Assembly (NCBI GenBank): GCA_900637675.1
Contig: LR134389.1
Span: 1,054,001 to 1,118,000, forward strand
From: Streptococcus equi subsp. equi
Lineage (GTDB): Bacteria > Bacillota > Bacilli > Lactobacillales > Streptococcaceae
DNA length: 64,000 nucleotides
Direction: 5' to 3'
Positions 8,367 to 18,747 of this stretch are shown one piece after another (the first letter of the stretch is position 1; each line of letters begins with the position of its first letter). The notes beneath the pieces were generated by a model, which was not told where the DNA came from, ran no database searches, and saw nothing but the letters and a program-made list of their open reading frames with translations. Position numbers and translations under genes: made by a program.

Positions 8367-11300
8367 GTGACTAAAAAATATCACTCAAAGAAAAGTTTAT
8401 TATGCCAGTTAACATTGGCTACAACAAGTATTTTATTGCTTCATAGTCAGACTGTATTTGCTGAGGAGCAGCAGGACTTAGACGCTTCTGTATCACAAGT
8501 GAATCCAGTTGCAGCTGTTGAAGCTACTGCTACGGATGACAATTCTCAAGCAGCCAGGCGACTTCAGAAACAGAAGCTAAAACAGAAAAAGAAATATCAG
8601 CCTTTGCAGAAGGCCCAGAGAGTACAGCACCGACCAATTTATCACTGAATGACTCGGTCAACGCTAAAGCCCTACAAGAGTAAACACAAAAGGGAAGCGG
8701 AGCGGTTATTGCTGTTATTGATGTTTCCTTTGATCCTGAGCATGACGCCTTTAAGCTTGATTCGGACTTAAAAAATAGCGATACTATTCCTGCTAAAGAG
8801 GCATTTCTTGCTAAAAAGCAGGATCAGAAAATCACATACGGTAAGTGGTACAACGAAAAAATTATTTTTGCCTACGATTACACCAAGCAATCAGATGATA
8901 TTGGCGGCTTGACCGCTGATAATGGTCATGGTAACCATACTGCCGCTATAGCAGCAGGTAATGGGAAAACACCAGCAGGAAATGGCCTTCGTGTTGAGGG
9001 GATTGCACCAAATGCTTCTCTTATGCTGATGAAGGTGACTGGTGCCCCAGAAAGGGATCAATTTGCAAAATCCTATGCTAAGGCGATCACAGACGCGGTT
9101 AATCTAGGAGCTACAGTGATTAGCATGAGCTTTGGAAAAACAGCGGATTCCTTATCAACGGTTCATGAGGACGTTAAAAAGGCTATAGCCTATGCTCAAG
9201 AAAAGGGTGTTTTGTTGGTTGCTGGAGCTGGTAATGAGAGTGCAGTTGGTATGGGAACTCGAGAGCCTCTAGCAGCAAATCCTGATTTTGGTACCCTTAA
9301 TAGTCCAGCTATTTTTGAAGAGGTTATCAGTGTTGCGGCTTCCAATCCTGTTTACGCTATTAGCCAGTCTGTTAATGCTAAGACCGCAGACGGTAGTCAA
9401 AAACTAGCGATCTTTATGTCAGAGGGCGACTCATTTGATGCTGATCAGGATTACTTTGTGGCTGATGCCAAATTCGGTGAAGCCTCTCACTTTACTGGTC
9501 TTGATATTAAAGGCAAGGTTGCTTTGATTGAACGTGGCGGCTCACTTAGCTTTTATCAAAAGATTGAAAATGCTGTTAAAGCTGGTGCTAGCGGTGTGAT
9601 TATCTACAATAACAATGCGCTTGAAGGAAGCTTTACGATTGAAAAGGCCTCTATTCCAAAGGAAGCTCACATTCCTGTTGGCTTTATGAGCTACAAGGAC
9701 GCTCAAGCTCTTAAGGAAGGTCAAAGCTTTAGATTTAATAAGGCCTATGAGAAAATGCTTAGCAATGCTGGTGGCCGCGTTATCAGCCAATCCAGCTGGG
9801 GTGTGACAGCAGAAGGTCGTATCAAGCCAGATATTTCAGCACCTGGTGTCAATGTCTACTCTGCAGTTCATGGTAACCAATATGATTACAAGACTGGTAC
9901 AAGCATGTCAACACCTATGGTGTCAGGGCTTGTGGCCATGCTACATAAAGCTTACAAAGAGAAATTCCCAGAGCTTTCTGATAAGGAGCTTTCTCAGCTT
10001 GTTAGAGCTGTGTTGATGAGCTCAGCAAGAACACTTTATAGCACAGAAAACAAGGCTTATATTTCTCCACGCCAGCAGGGTGCTGGTGAGGTAGATGGTC
10101 AAAAGGCACTAGCAGCCAGCTATTACCTTACTGATCAGAAGCAAAACCCTAAAATCAATCTGGGGAACATTGCAGATGAATTTGTCATTAATCTAAATGT
10201 TAATGCCCTATCGAAAAATCAAGGGCCTAAAAAGCTTTATTTCCAAGTCAACCTAATCACTGATCAAACTAAAGATGGTCACTTCACCTTGCAGCCAAAA
10301 GCATTAAAGGATTCAGAGTGGCAGGAAATTAATATCACCGAGGACCAGCAGCATATTCAAGTTTCTGTTGACGCTAAGGCTTACGCTGCTGAATTGTTAA
10401 AAGCAATGCCAAATGGCTACTTCCTTGAAGGCTTTGTCCGTTTCACAGACAATTTAGACACTAAGGAAGAATTGATGAGTATTCCATTTAGTGGCTTTAG
10501 GGGTGATTTTGCTAACTTGCCAGCCTTAGATACTCCTATTTATGAGACGCTTGAGCAGGGTGCCTTTTATCAAAAGCTTGAGCAAGATCCTGAAACAGGT
10601 AAATACATATTACCAGAGAAATTCAGCAAGCTAACTGCTTTGATTGGTCAGGTCAGCCCATATTTCTTGGCACAGGATACAAAAATGGAACGGTCAATGA
10701 GTTAGGCCCTGAGGCAGAAAGATATATTATTTTAGGAACACAGGAGTCAGCTGATCAAAAGGATTTAATAGCAAAAGAGGCAGATAGAACCTTCTTGATT
10801 TCTCCAAATGATGATGGTAATAAGGATTTTATTCTCTTCCAAGGGGTATTCCTAAGAAGCGTTAAGGATATTAAAGCTCAGGTTCTTGATCACAATGGAC
10901 AAATCGTTTGGGAAAGTGGTGTTTCTTCAGCCCAGAAATACTATCAAGAGGGTGTTGTGTTACCGTATCGCTTTGAGCATACAAAATGGAGTGGAAAAGA
11001 CGCCAATGATCAGCCTGTAGCAGATGGTAGCTATACCTATCGCGTTTGGTATACTCCTGTAGCAGATGGTGCTGAGGCTCAAAAGCAAGACTTTAAGGTT
11101 CAAGTGAAAACAAGCCTACCAGAGCTACCAAAATCAGCTTCCTATGACGAATCTACCAGAACACTTAAGATCGACACTGCTAAATTCTCAGCCTACCGTA
11201 TTCAGGTTGGCCATATTGTCGAGATTGGAGAAGGAGAGGAAGCAGATATTGTGGTGAACTACTTCCCAATGGCTGAGGACGGCTCATTTAGCATTCCAGC

Positions 11301-11706
11301 AACGGTGATGTCAGAGCTGTCAGGTGAGGAGGTAGAGGTTAATATTGCTGCCTTGACATTAATTGTTGAAGATGAATTTGGCAACTTTAACGCGATTGCT
11401 CTTACAGACCTTTTAAACCAAAAGGAACCAGAGATTAAAGACGACAAACAGCCTGAGACACCAATGCCAGAGCAGCAGCCTAAGGGCAATGGTTCTACTG
11501 ATCAAGATCAGTCTTCTGATAATAGCAAAGCAGATCAGCAGTCACTAGCCATGACACCAGATAGCAGCAAACCAATGGCTCCAGCACATAGCCATGAGCT
11601 TCCTAAAACCTCAGAGCAGGCATAGGGCTCATCGTTATTAGCAGGCTTAGGTATGCTACTAGCTAGCCTATCTCTAGGCTTATTTAAAAAGAAATCAGAT
11701 AATTAA
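8367..11706 (+). pseudogene. cell-wall-anchored subtilisin-like protease, C5a-peptidase type (degraded)
   Basis: The parts add up to a ~1110-residue LPXTG surface subtilase resembling streptococcal C5a peptidase/ScpZ. From the N-terminus: a GTG start at 8367 with GGAGG, a signal peptide ending TVFAEE, a catalytic-Asp segment AVIDVSFDPEHDAF, a His loop GHGNHTAAI, the oxyanion GAGNES, a PA-type insert, the Ser loop GTSMSTPMVSG, Fn-like domains and a Pro/Asp/Gln-rich wall region. It ends with LPKTS, a hydrophobic segment and FKKKSDN. Four lesions are visible: a frameshift near 8570, TAA at 8681-8683, a frameshift near 10669, and TAG at 11623-11625 between sorting motif and membrane anchor. The last would release rather than anchor the protein. 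Confidence 0.87.
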
Positions 11707-11728
11707 TCTCATCACCTGATGAGACTTG

Positions 11729-11765
11729 GATTGAAGGGGAAGCATGTCTCCTTCAATCTTTTTTT
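11729..11765 (+). terminator. intrinsic terminator after the subtilase pseudogene
   Basis: GATTGAAGG pairs with CCTTCAATC around a short loop, followed by seven Ts. Confidence 0.85.
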
Positions 11766-11893
11766 GGTTGTTAAAGCAGTAGGTTTTGTGAGGATTACAA
11801 GTTGTAAAAGAAGTATTGAGGTCTTTTTTTAATGCTTGCACCAATTGCTGAAACTTTTAGCAGCGACTTAAATCATGACCTCCAGTTTTATGA

Positions 11894-11899
11894 TATAAT
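11894..11899 (+). promoter_or_regulatory. -10 box of the cardiolipin synthase gene
   Basis: TATAAT lies 23 bp before the probable TTG start. A convincing -35 hexamer at 16-18 bp is not visible, so only the -10 is claimed. Confidence 0.45.
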
Positions 11900-11921
11900 A
11901 AGAAAAAATAAAGCTGGAGGG

Positions 11922-13498
11922 TTGACTATCAAAAAGAATAAAAAAGTAAGATACCTGCTCCATAAAGGGAAAAAAGGCTTGCTGAGGGGGATTTTCAGCA
12001 GAACAACCATTATTGCTGCTTTGATCGTTCTGCAAATCTTCTTTTTATGCCAATCCTATGCTTGGATGGAGCAGTATCGTGTTTTAATTGCTATTATTGA
12101 GCGTATTTTTTCGATTTCAATTGTCTTGTACTTGGTGAATAGCGATATGGACGCTATTTCAAGGGTGACCTGGCTGATTCTCATTATGATAGCCCCTTTA
12201 CTAGGCTCTTTATTTCTTATTTACACTAAATTAGACTGGGGTTATCGTGACCTAAAGCAGCGAATTAACCATTTAGTTGATTTGTCCTCTCCTTACTTGA
12301 GAGATGATGACGCTATTTTACAGGCGTTGAAGGGGCATACCTCAACGACCTATCACCTCGTTCAGTATTTAGAGCGTAGTCGTGGGAATTTTCCCATTTA
12401 TCGCAAGACTCAAGCCACCTACTTTCCCATCGGAGAAGCCTTTTTTGAAGGTTTAAAAACTCAGCTTTTATTGGCTAAGTCCTATATTTTTCTAGAATTT
12501 TTATCATTGCAGAGGGGCAGATGTGGGGAGAAATTTTAGGAATTTTAGAAAAGAAGGTGCAAGAGGGAGTAGAGGTTCGCGTTCTTTTTGATGGCATGCT
12601 AGAGCTGTCGACCTTATCAGCGGATTATGCTGCCAGACTTGAACGCATTGGTATCAAAGCAAAGTCTTTTTTGCCGATCTCGCCTTTTATTTCAACCTAC
12701 TACAATTATCGGGATCATCGTAAAATTGTGGTGATTGATGGAGAGGTGGCCTTTACAGGCGGTATTAACCTAGCTGATGAGTACATTAATGAGGTCAAAC
12801 GCTTTGGGCATTGGAAGGACGCAGGTCTTATGCTAAAGGGTGAGGCTGTTGATAGCTTTTTGATCATGTTTTTACAAATGTGGTCAATTACCGAAAAAAG
12901 GCTGATCGTGGAGCCTTATCTGTCCCAGCATACAGAGGAGGTCGCCTCAGATGGCTATGTCATTCCTTATGCAGACTCACCACTTGATACTGACAAAATT
13001 GGCAGAAATGTCTATATTGATATCTTGAATCACGCTAAGGAATATGTTTATATCATGACTCCATACCTGATTTTGGATAGCGAAACAGAGCATGCCCTCA
13101 GATTTGCAGCAGAGCGAGGGGTGGATATTCGGATTATTATGCCAGGTAAGCCTGACAAGGCTGTTCCTTATGCCCTTGCTAAAACCTACTATAAAGGCTT
13201 GATCACCTCAGGAGTTAAAATCTACGAATATAGTCCGGGATTTGTGCATTCTAAGGTCTTTATTTCAGATGATTCTAAGGCAGTCGTTGGAACCATTAAT
13301 CTGGATTATCGCAGCCTCTATCATCATTTTGAATGCGCCACCTACCTTTACCGTTCCTCTGTTATTGCAGACATTGTTCAGGATTTCAAAGAAACCCAGG
13401 CAAGCTCTAAGCTAGTCACAGAAAGTCAGCTAAGGCAAAGGCCTTGGTATCAAAAGCTCGTTGGTTTATTGGTTAAAACAATAGCCCCCCTCTTGTAA
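11922..13498 (+). pseudogene. cls: cardiolipin synthase (apparent frameshift)
   Basis: A membrane phospholipase-D-family enzyme that condenses two phosphatidylglycerols into cardiolipin. Two N-terminal membrane segments are followed by two HKD motifs: HRKIVVIDGEVAFTGGIN and HSKVFISDDSKAVVGTIN. The frame breaks at the T run 12498-12502. Adding one T restores the expected FLEFFIIAEGQMWGEIL, so the gene is whole apart from one missing base. The TTG at 11922 is the likely start because GGAGG and a TATAAT box lie just upstream, but the spacing is tight and the start is uncertain. The break may be a base-calling error. Confidence 0.85.
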
Positions 13499-13521
13499 AG
13501 AGATGATATGTTTGCTATAAT
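13493..13521 (+). promoter_or_regulatory. promoter of the small RNA upstream of asd
   Basis: TTGTAA at 13493-13498, a 17-bp spacer and TATAAT at 13516-13521. The -35 box overlaps the cls stop codon. Confidence 0.75.
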
Positions 13522-13527
13522 AGGCCT

Positions 13528-13677
13528 ATGCGATGAGTCGATTGTGATTTTTAAATCACAGTTGTGCTGGGGAGGTCATTAAGGCAGGAGCCGACTTTGA
13601 TAATTTGTGTGAACCTTTTTATCACATTCGTGATACGAATGCCCCTGAGAGCTGAGAGTTTCTCTCAGCTTTTTTTG
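13528..13677 (+). ncRNA. structured small RNA upstream of asd (asd-RNA-like candidate)
   Basis: About 150 nt with its own consensus promoter and terminator and no coding frame of note. Visible pairings are a GTGATTT/AAATCAC hairpin at 13546-13561, AGTCG (13536-13540) with CGACT (13593-13597), and GGGG with CCCC closing a larger domain. Its position before asd recalls the 'asd RNA' motif reported in lactic acid bacteria, but I could not align it to that model. The distance to asd would be about 535 bp without the IS. It could be a free small RNA rather than a leader, because the terminator is strong. Confidence 0.6.
13650..13677 (+). terminator. intrinsic terminator of the small RNA
   Basis: AGCTGAGAG pairs with CTCTCAGCT around a 3-base loop, followed by a run of Ts to 13677. 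Confidence 0.9.
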
Positions 13678-13829
13678 TTGTGATGTTTAGTCATCTCACT
13701 GTGTTAGGTGTGAGTCTCATCGTATCCATAGCATAACTGCCTTTTCTAAGGGGGTATGTTATCATGGAACAATAGCACTGATGTGAAAAACTTATCTATT
13801 GACTGTCATACCATAAGCTTCTAGCTACG

Positions 13830-13847
13830 ACAAACGCATGAAGAAAA
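13830..13847. repeat. inverted repeat arm split by the second IS1634-type element (left arm)
   Basis: The 18-bp arm ACAAACGCATGAAGAAAA is found inverted at 17446-17463. Without the IS the two arms enclose about 185 bp of AT-rich DNA with no gene. Flanking CTAGC/GCTAG bases extend the resemblance imperfectly. This may be a degenerate miniature element. Confidence 0.55.
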
Positions 13848-13919
13848 ATTTCCAAGATATTTCTGAAATGCGAAAACTTGTTCTGAAAAATAGGAAAGCC
13901 ATAGCGATAGTTGCAGAAA

Positions 13920-13984
13920 AGAAATTTTTCAAGAAAAGTTTATAGAGGAAAAATATAAAAATTCAGGAAACACTCTGTCAAAAT
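13920..13984. repeat. 65-bp target-site duplication, left copy
   Basis: An exact 65-bp match to 17333-17397. The two copies directly flank the second IS1634-family element. The neighbouring bases differ (A at 13919, G at 17332). Confidence 0.92.
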
Positions 13985-14783
13985 CCCGACTTTATCACTT
14001 AAAAACAAGTAAAGACCAGCTAACCCCTTGTGTCCCAAGGGATTTTGCTGGTCTTTAAATTTATTTTAGTGTTGTATATGGATTTTTAGCGTAATGTTTG
14101 AGCTCTTCAAACTTAACGATTCCCTTCGCCCATTCAATTCCTAGCAGTCTGTTTAACTCTTGCATATCAAGGCTTTCTTGAAGTCTGTAGTAGTTATCTT
14201 GTAACGGTGTTACCTTGGCACTGTTTAAGGCAGTAATGATACGTTCAGGACTCATCTGCCAATCTATCTGATGTTGAAGGAGGCGTAGATGAACTAAAGC
14301 AATGAAACAGGTTAGAAAGTGAGCTTGAATGTGTTTTTCCGTCCAAACGTAAACAGGACGACTTTCCAGTTCTGTTTTCGTCACACGGAAACAATCTTCA
14401 ATCTTGGCTAGCTCTTTATAGGCATTTAACATCTCCTCATCAGTCATTTCTATTTCACTCGTGACAAGCACATTAATCCCATCAAACTGAGCATCAAAAT
14501 CAGCCTGTTCTTGATCAATCGTAATCAAAGGAGAGTAGGGTTTAACCTCGCCAGTTTCTTTATCCAAATATTGGAGCTCTAGGTATTTCTTGCCTCCCTT
14601 TTTACTGGTTCTACGAAAAAGCTCCGCATTGGTTAACTGACTGGCATAGTCTAAAGCACCTTCACGACGAATGCGCTCCCGGTCGGCATATTTTTTAGAC
14701 CAAGTGATGAGAACCTTCTCTTGAACCACTGAACTGCCCCCCAAAAGTTAGACATAAAATCTAACAATTGGGGGGCTATTTTT

Positions 14784-15299
14784 ATGACATTGAGTTATGA
14801 AGACAAGGTTCAAATCTATGAGCTACGGCACATTGGAAAGTCCATTAAATGCTTATCAGAAAAGTTTAGTATTGCAGAATCTGACCTCAAATACATGATT
14901 CGCCTGATTGACAGGTATGGGTTAGCCATTGTCCAAAAAGGTAAGAATAGTTATTATTCTCCAGAACTGAAGCAAGAGATAATAGATAAAGTTCTGATTG
15001 ATGGTCAATCTCAAAAACAGACGTCCTTAGACTATGCTTTACCAAATTCTAGTATGCTTTCAAGGTGGATAGCGCAATACAAGAAAAACGGCTATACTAT
15101 TCTTGAGAAAAGAAGAGGGAGGCCACCAAAGATGGGACGTCAACCAAAGAAGACTTTAGAACAAATGACAGAGTTGGAGCGACTCCAAAAAGAATTAGAC
15201 TACCTTAGAGCGGAGAATGCTGTGCTAAAAAAGCTGAGAGAATACCGGTTGAGGGACGAAGCAAAGCTCAAAGAGCAACAGAAATCATCCAAGAATTAA
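14784..15299 (+). CDS. IS3-family transposase OrfA, copy B
   Basis: A 171-residue helix-turn-helix protein identical to the product at 2864-3379. The -1 frameshift heptamer A AAA AAG lies at 15227-15233 with AAA AAG in the zero frame. Slippage there continues through the region before 15323 into orfB without a stop. It gives an OrfAB fusion that would be the active transposase. Confidence 0.9.
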   Translation: MTLSYEDKVQIYELRHIGKSIKCLSEKFSIAESDLKYMIRLIDRYGLAIVQKGKNSYYSPELKQEIIDKVLIDGQSQKQTSLDYALPNSSMLSRWIAQYKKNGYTILEKRRGRPPKMGRQPKKTLEQMTELERLQKELDYLRAENAVLKKLREYRLRDEAKLKEQQKSSKN

Positions 15300-15322
15300 T
15301 CGGTCAATTTTCTCTAGCAACT

Positions 15323-16126
15323 TTGCTTGAAATCCTTGATTTATCGCGGTCAACCTATTATTATCAAGTCAAGCAACTAGCTCAAGAAGATAAGGACATG
15401 GACTTAAAGGAGCTCATTCAAGGCATCTATGATGAACATCATGGCAATTATGGCTATCGTCGCATTCATCTGGAACTAAGAAATCGTGGTTTTATCGTCA
15501 ATCACAAAAAAGTACAACGTTTGATGACTGTCATGGGCTTAAAAGCTCGTATCCGTCGTAAGCGCAAGTATTCTTCTTACAAAGGTGAGGTTGGCAAAAA
15601 GGCTGATAATCTGATTAAACGTCAGTTTGAAGGTTCTAAGCCCTACGAGAAGTGCTATACCGATGTGACGGAATTTACCTTACCTGAGGGGAAACTCTAT
15701 CTATCGCCTGTTCTTGACGGCTATAACAGTGAGATTATTGATTTCACCCTGTCTCGATCGCCTGACTTGAAGCAAGTACAAACCATGCTTGAGAAGGCTT
15801 TTCCAGCGGATTCGTACAATGGAACGATTCTCCACAGCGATCAAGGCTGGCAATATCAACATCAGTCTTATCATCACTTTTTGGAGACTAAAGGCATTCG
15901 TCCATCCATGTCTCGCAAGGGAAATAGTCCAGATAATGGGATGATGGAGTCCTTCTTTGGTATTCTCAAATCTGAGATGTTTTACGGCCTTGAGACAACT
16001 TATCAATCCCTTAATGAGCTTGAACAAGCTATTACAGATTACATTTTTTACTACAACAACAAACGCATTAAAGCAAAGCTAAAAGGACTTAGCCCTGTGC
16101 AATACAGAACTAAATCCTTTCACTAA
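15323..16126 (+). CDS. IS3-family transposase OrfB, copy B
   Basis: The DDE integrase core part, 267 residues, identical in sequence to copy A (TDVTEF, HSDQGWQYQ, MMESFFG). The only start is a TTG codon, so expression is probably through frameshifting from orfA. All catalytic residues are kept, so this copy could mobilise the other IS3-type copies. Confidence 0.9.
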   Translation: MLEILDLSRSTYYYQVKQLAQEDKDMDLKELIQGIYDEHHGNYGYRRIHLELRNRGFIVNHKKVQRLMTVMGLKARIRRKRKYSSYKGEVGKKADNLIKRQFEGSKPYEKCYTDVTEFTLPEGKLYLSPVLDGYNSEIIDFTLSRSPDLKQVQTMLEKAFPADSYNGTILHSDQGWQYQHQSYHHFLETKGIRPSMSRKGNSPDNGMMESFFGILKSEMFYGLETTYQSLNELEQAITDYIFYYNNKRIKAKLKGLSPVQYRTKSFH

Positions 16127-17332
16127 TATGTCGTGTCCAACTTTTGGGGGTCAGTACACCACTGGGGAAGATTTTTTATTCCCTAACTTCCGTTCACGGA
16201 TATAAGATTTCTTAGCGAAGGTAAGTTCTGGGTTAAATTGCCAATCCGATGAATCAAGGATGTGTTCTTGAATATCTTTTGGAGCTCCTCGGCGTCCGCG
16301 ATGTTTCTGTGAGAAGAGCCAGCCATCTTCTTGCTTGAGCATTTCTGAAACATTAGCCATACTATTCATCGCCTTATCGGCGACTACAATTAACCGCTCA
16401 ATTCCAAATTGTTTTTTGACTTCCTCAACCGCTGGAAGATAGGTAACAGGATCGGTTTGATTACCTCGAAACAGTTTATAGCTAATCGGAATACCGTTGG
16501 TATCCCTAAAGAGTCCTAATTGCACAATGGGTTTTGGACGGTGTTCCTTACTCGGACCACGTCTTCGAAGCCCTTCTTGTAGTATCTCTCCATTTTCTGA
16601 AACCAACTCGTTATCTGGAATATCTGTCTCAAAATAATAATTGGTGACATCGTAGAAAACGAGACTGGCTTCACGTTTGATCATCTGACTCACTACCTTG
16701 TGAAGATGATGTTGAAGATCATCTTTCAAGGTGTTCAATTTGTTCAAGGAGCGATAAATGGCATTTAAGCTGATGTCCCAATGGCCAAATAAGTCTGCTT
16801 GAGAGGCATAGGTGGCAAGTTTACTATCTGGTCGGAGAATTCTCTGAAAAACTAATAGCTTTAGCACTTGCACTAAGTCATACTCAGACTTCGTTTTGAT
16901 ACCCTTTAAAAAGGCTGTGAGCCCCAGAGATTCGAAGAGATTATCCAAAACCATCCAACCATAAGATTGATCCGGTTGGTTCATGGGGGCAAGGAGGTCA
17001 TAGGAAACCTGGAGTACCTTAGGGTTATTTAAAGTATCTTCTTTAGCTTCGCGCTTAAGACGCTCAAGAATCCCTGGTTCTTCCAATTCAAGCTCATCTA
17101 AGAGACCAAATTTTTAAGGATACGCTGTTTGACCTTACCATCTTTACGATACCCTTCTACAAGGTAGACATGCGTCCTACCTTCTTTATTCGTTGTTGTT
17201 TTAATAAAAGCCATAGTTTATTATAACATATATAACCATACACAACAAGAAAAAGCGTTAAAATTTATTAAAAAACCTTACTCTACCAAGGGGTTGAGTA
17301 AGGTGTGGACTAAAACAAGTGATAAAGTCGGG

Positions 17333-17397
17333 AGAAATTTTTCAAGAAAAGTTTATAGAGGAAAAATATAAAAATTCAGGAAACACTCTGTCAAAAT
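17333..17397. repeat. 65-bp target-site duplication, right copy
   Basis: An exact repeat of 13920-13984 directly after the GTGATAAAGTCGGG end of the second IS1634-family element. Confidence 0.92.
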
Positions 17398-17445
17398 ACT
17401 CTAAAATGGATATTTTGCTATTTTCACAACTTTTTCAATAAATGA

Positions 17446-17463
17446 TTTTCTTCATGCGTTTGT
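17446..17463. repeat. inverted repeat arm split by the second IS1634-type element (right arm)
   Basis: The reverse complement of 13830-13847 (18 of 18 bases). It lies about 100 bp upstream of the asd start. Confidence 0.55.
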
Positions 17464-17480
17464 TCTGGCTTCTAGCTTGC

Positions 17481-17509
17481 TTTTCTTTTGTGATGAAATA
17501 GGCTATAAT
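17481..17509 (+). promoter_or_regulatory. probable asd promoter
   Basis: TATAAT at 17504-17509 with a weak TTTTCT at 17 bp. It lies between the IS end and the asd start, so asd keeps its own promoter despite the insertion. Confidence 0.5.
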
Positions 17510-17559
17510 AGGTCCAATATCATTTTTTGCAATATCATCAGTTAAAGTGAGGTCGATCT

Positions 17560-18648
17560 ATGGGGTATACAGTAGCAGTGGTTGGAGCGACAGGCGCTGT
17601 CGGTCAGCAAATGATTAAGATGCTGGAGGAGTCAAGTCTGCCTATTTCAGCTATTAAATTATTAGCGTCTGCACGTTCAGCAGGAAAAATCCTCTCATTT
17701 AAGGGAGAGGATTTTGTTGTTGAGGAGCTAACAAAAGCAGCCTTCCAAGGCATTGATCTAGCCCTTTTTTCAGCAGGAGGCAATGTTTCTGCAAAATATG
17801 CCCCTTATGCTGTTGCGGCAGGTGCTGTTGTGGTTGACAATACCTCTTATTTTCGTCAGCACCCAGCTGTTCCACTTGTTGTTCCTGAGGTAAATGCTCA
17901 CGCTCTTGATACACATCAAGGCCTTGTTGCTTGCCCTAATTGCTCTACGATTCAAATGATGATAGCGCTGGAGCCTATTCGTCAAAGGTGGGGTCTTGAG
18001 CGTATTATTGTTTCCACCTATCAGGCTGTTTCAGGTGCTGGTCAATCAGCGATTCGTGAGACCCTAGCTCAGTATGACCAGGTTATTAACCAGGGCTTGT
18101 CTCCTAAGGAGGTGGAGGCAAGTGTTTTACCGTCAGCTGGTGACAAGAGACATTATCCAATTGCTTTTAATGCTTTACCACAGATTGATCGTTTCACTGA
18201 AAATGACTACACCTATGAAGAGATGAAAATGACAAATGAAACGAAAAAAATCATGGAGGACGATACGATTAAGGTGTCTGCGACCTGTGTTCGTATACCC
18301 GTTTTATCAGCCCATTCAGAATCTATCTACATTGAAACCAAGGCAGTAGCTACTATCGAAGCTGTTAAGGAGGCGATTGCACAATTTCCGGGTGCTGTTT
18401 TAGAGGACGATACCGGAGTGCAACGATACCCACAGGCCGTTAATGCTGTTGGCAGTCGTGAGACCTTTGTAGGAAGGCTTCGTAAGGATTTAGATGTTGA
18501 AAAGGGCATTCACATGTGGGTGGTATCTGACAATCTGCTCAAGGGCGCAGCCTGGAATTCTGTTCAGATTGCAGAGACCTTGCACGAGCGTGGGCTTGTC
18601 CGACCAGCACAGGACAATTTATTTGATCCTAGTGTTTCTTTTGACTGA
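17560..18648 (+). CDS. asd: aspartate-semialdehyde dehydrogenase
   Basis: A 362-residue NADPH enzyme that reduces aspartyl phosphate to aspartate semialdehyde, the branch point to lysine/cell wall, threonine and methionine. The N-terminal nucleotide loop [14 protein letters not shown] and the active-site cysteine in CPNCSTIQM are clear. Full family length is present. The start ATG follows GTGAGG. It supplies the substrate of homoserine dehydrogenase, encoded at 56783. The gene lies downstream of a small RNA now separated by 3.35 kb of inserted DNA. Confidence 0.96.
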   Translation: MGYTVAVVGATGAVGQQMIKMLEESSLPISAIKLLASARSAGKILSFKGEDFVVEELTKAAFQGIDLALFSAGGNVSAKYAPYAVAAGAVVVDNTSYFRQHPAVPLVVPEVNAHALDTHQGLVACPNCSTIQMMIALEPIRQRWGLERIIVSTYQAVSGAGQSAIRETLAQYDQVINQGLSPKEVEASVLPSAGDKRHYPIAFNALPQIDRFTENDYTYEEMKMTNETKKIMEDDTIKVSATCVRIPVLSAHSESIYIETKAVATIEAVKEAIAQFPGAVLEDDTGVQRYPQAVNAVGSRETFVGRLRKDLDVEKGIHMWVVSDNLLKGAAWNSVQIAETLHERGLVRPAQDNLFDPSVSFD

Positions 18649-18679
18649 TAATCCCTAAGAGGCATAGGAGCCTAATAGC

Positions 18680-18708
18680 TTGACAAATGATGAAAACATT
18701 TGCATAAT
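18680..18708 (+). promoter_or_regulatory. promoter of the ATP-cone gene
   Basis: TTGACA at 18680-18685, a 17-bp spacer and CATAAT at 18703-18708: a near-consensus vegetative promoter. Confidence 0.75.
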
Positions 18709-18747
18709 GAATGTAAGCAATGAAACTAAATGAAAAGAGGCGCTCTT

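Larger units (their letters stand above)
14730..16158 (+). mobile_element. IS3-family (IS150-like) insertion sequence, copy B
   Basis: 1429 bp from TGAACTGCC to its inverted partner TGTACTGAC, inserted at the same position of the IS1634-type transposase as copy A. The orfA and orfB products are identical to those of copy A. Confidence 0.93.
14061..17214 (-). pseudogene. IS1634-family transposase, interrupted by an IS3-family element and frameshifted (copy 2)
   Basis: The same transposase as in copy 1, split by an IS3-type element at 14730-16158. The T5 run seen in copy 2 keeps the mid-gene frame open where copy 1 is broken. Here instead the A run near codon 35 (plus-strand Ts 17111-17115) is one base shorter than in copy 1, so translation from the ATG at 17214 shifts frame early. 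The long leftward frame is open from 17086 to 16151. The two copies thus carry different single-base breaks but the same nested insertion. Confidence 0.9.
13985..17332 (-). mobile_element. IS1634-family insertion sequence carrying a nested IS3-family element (copy 2, inverted)
   Basis: A 3348-bp unit with the same inverted ends (CCCGACTTTATCACTT) and the same nested IS3 insertion as copy 1, but in the opposite orientation and flanked by a different 65-bp duplication. It is inserted between the small RNA and asd, inside an older inverted-repeat stretch. Compared with copy 1 I see only homopolymer differences. Confidence 0.93.
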
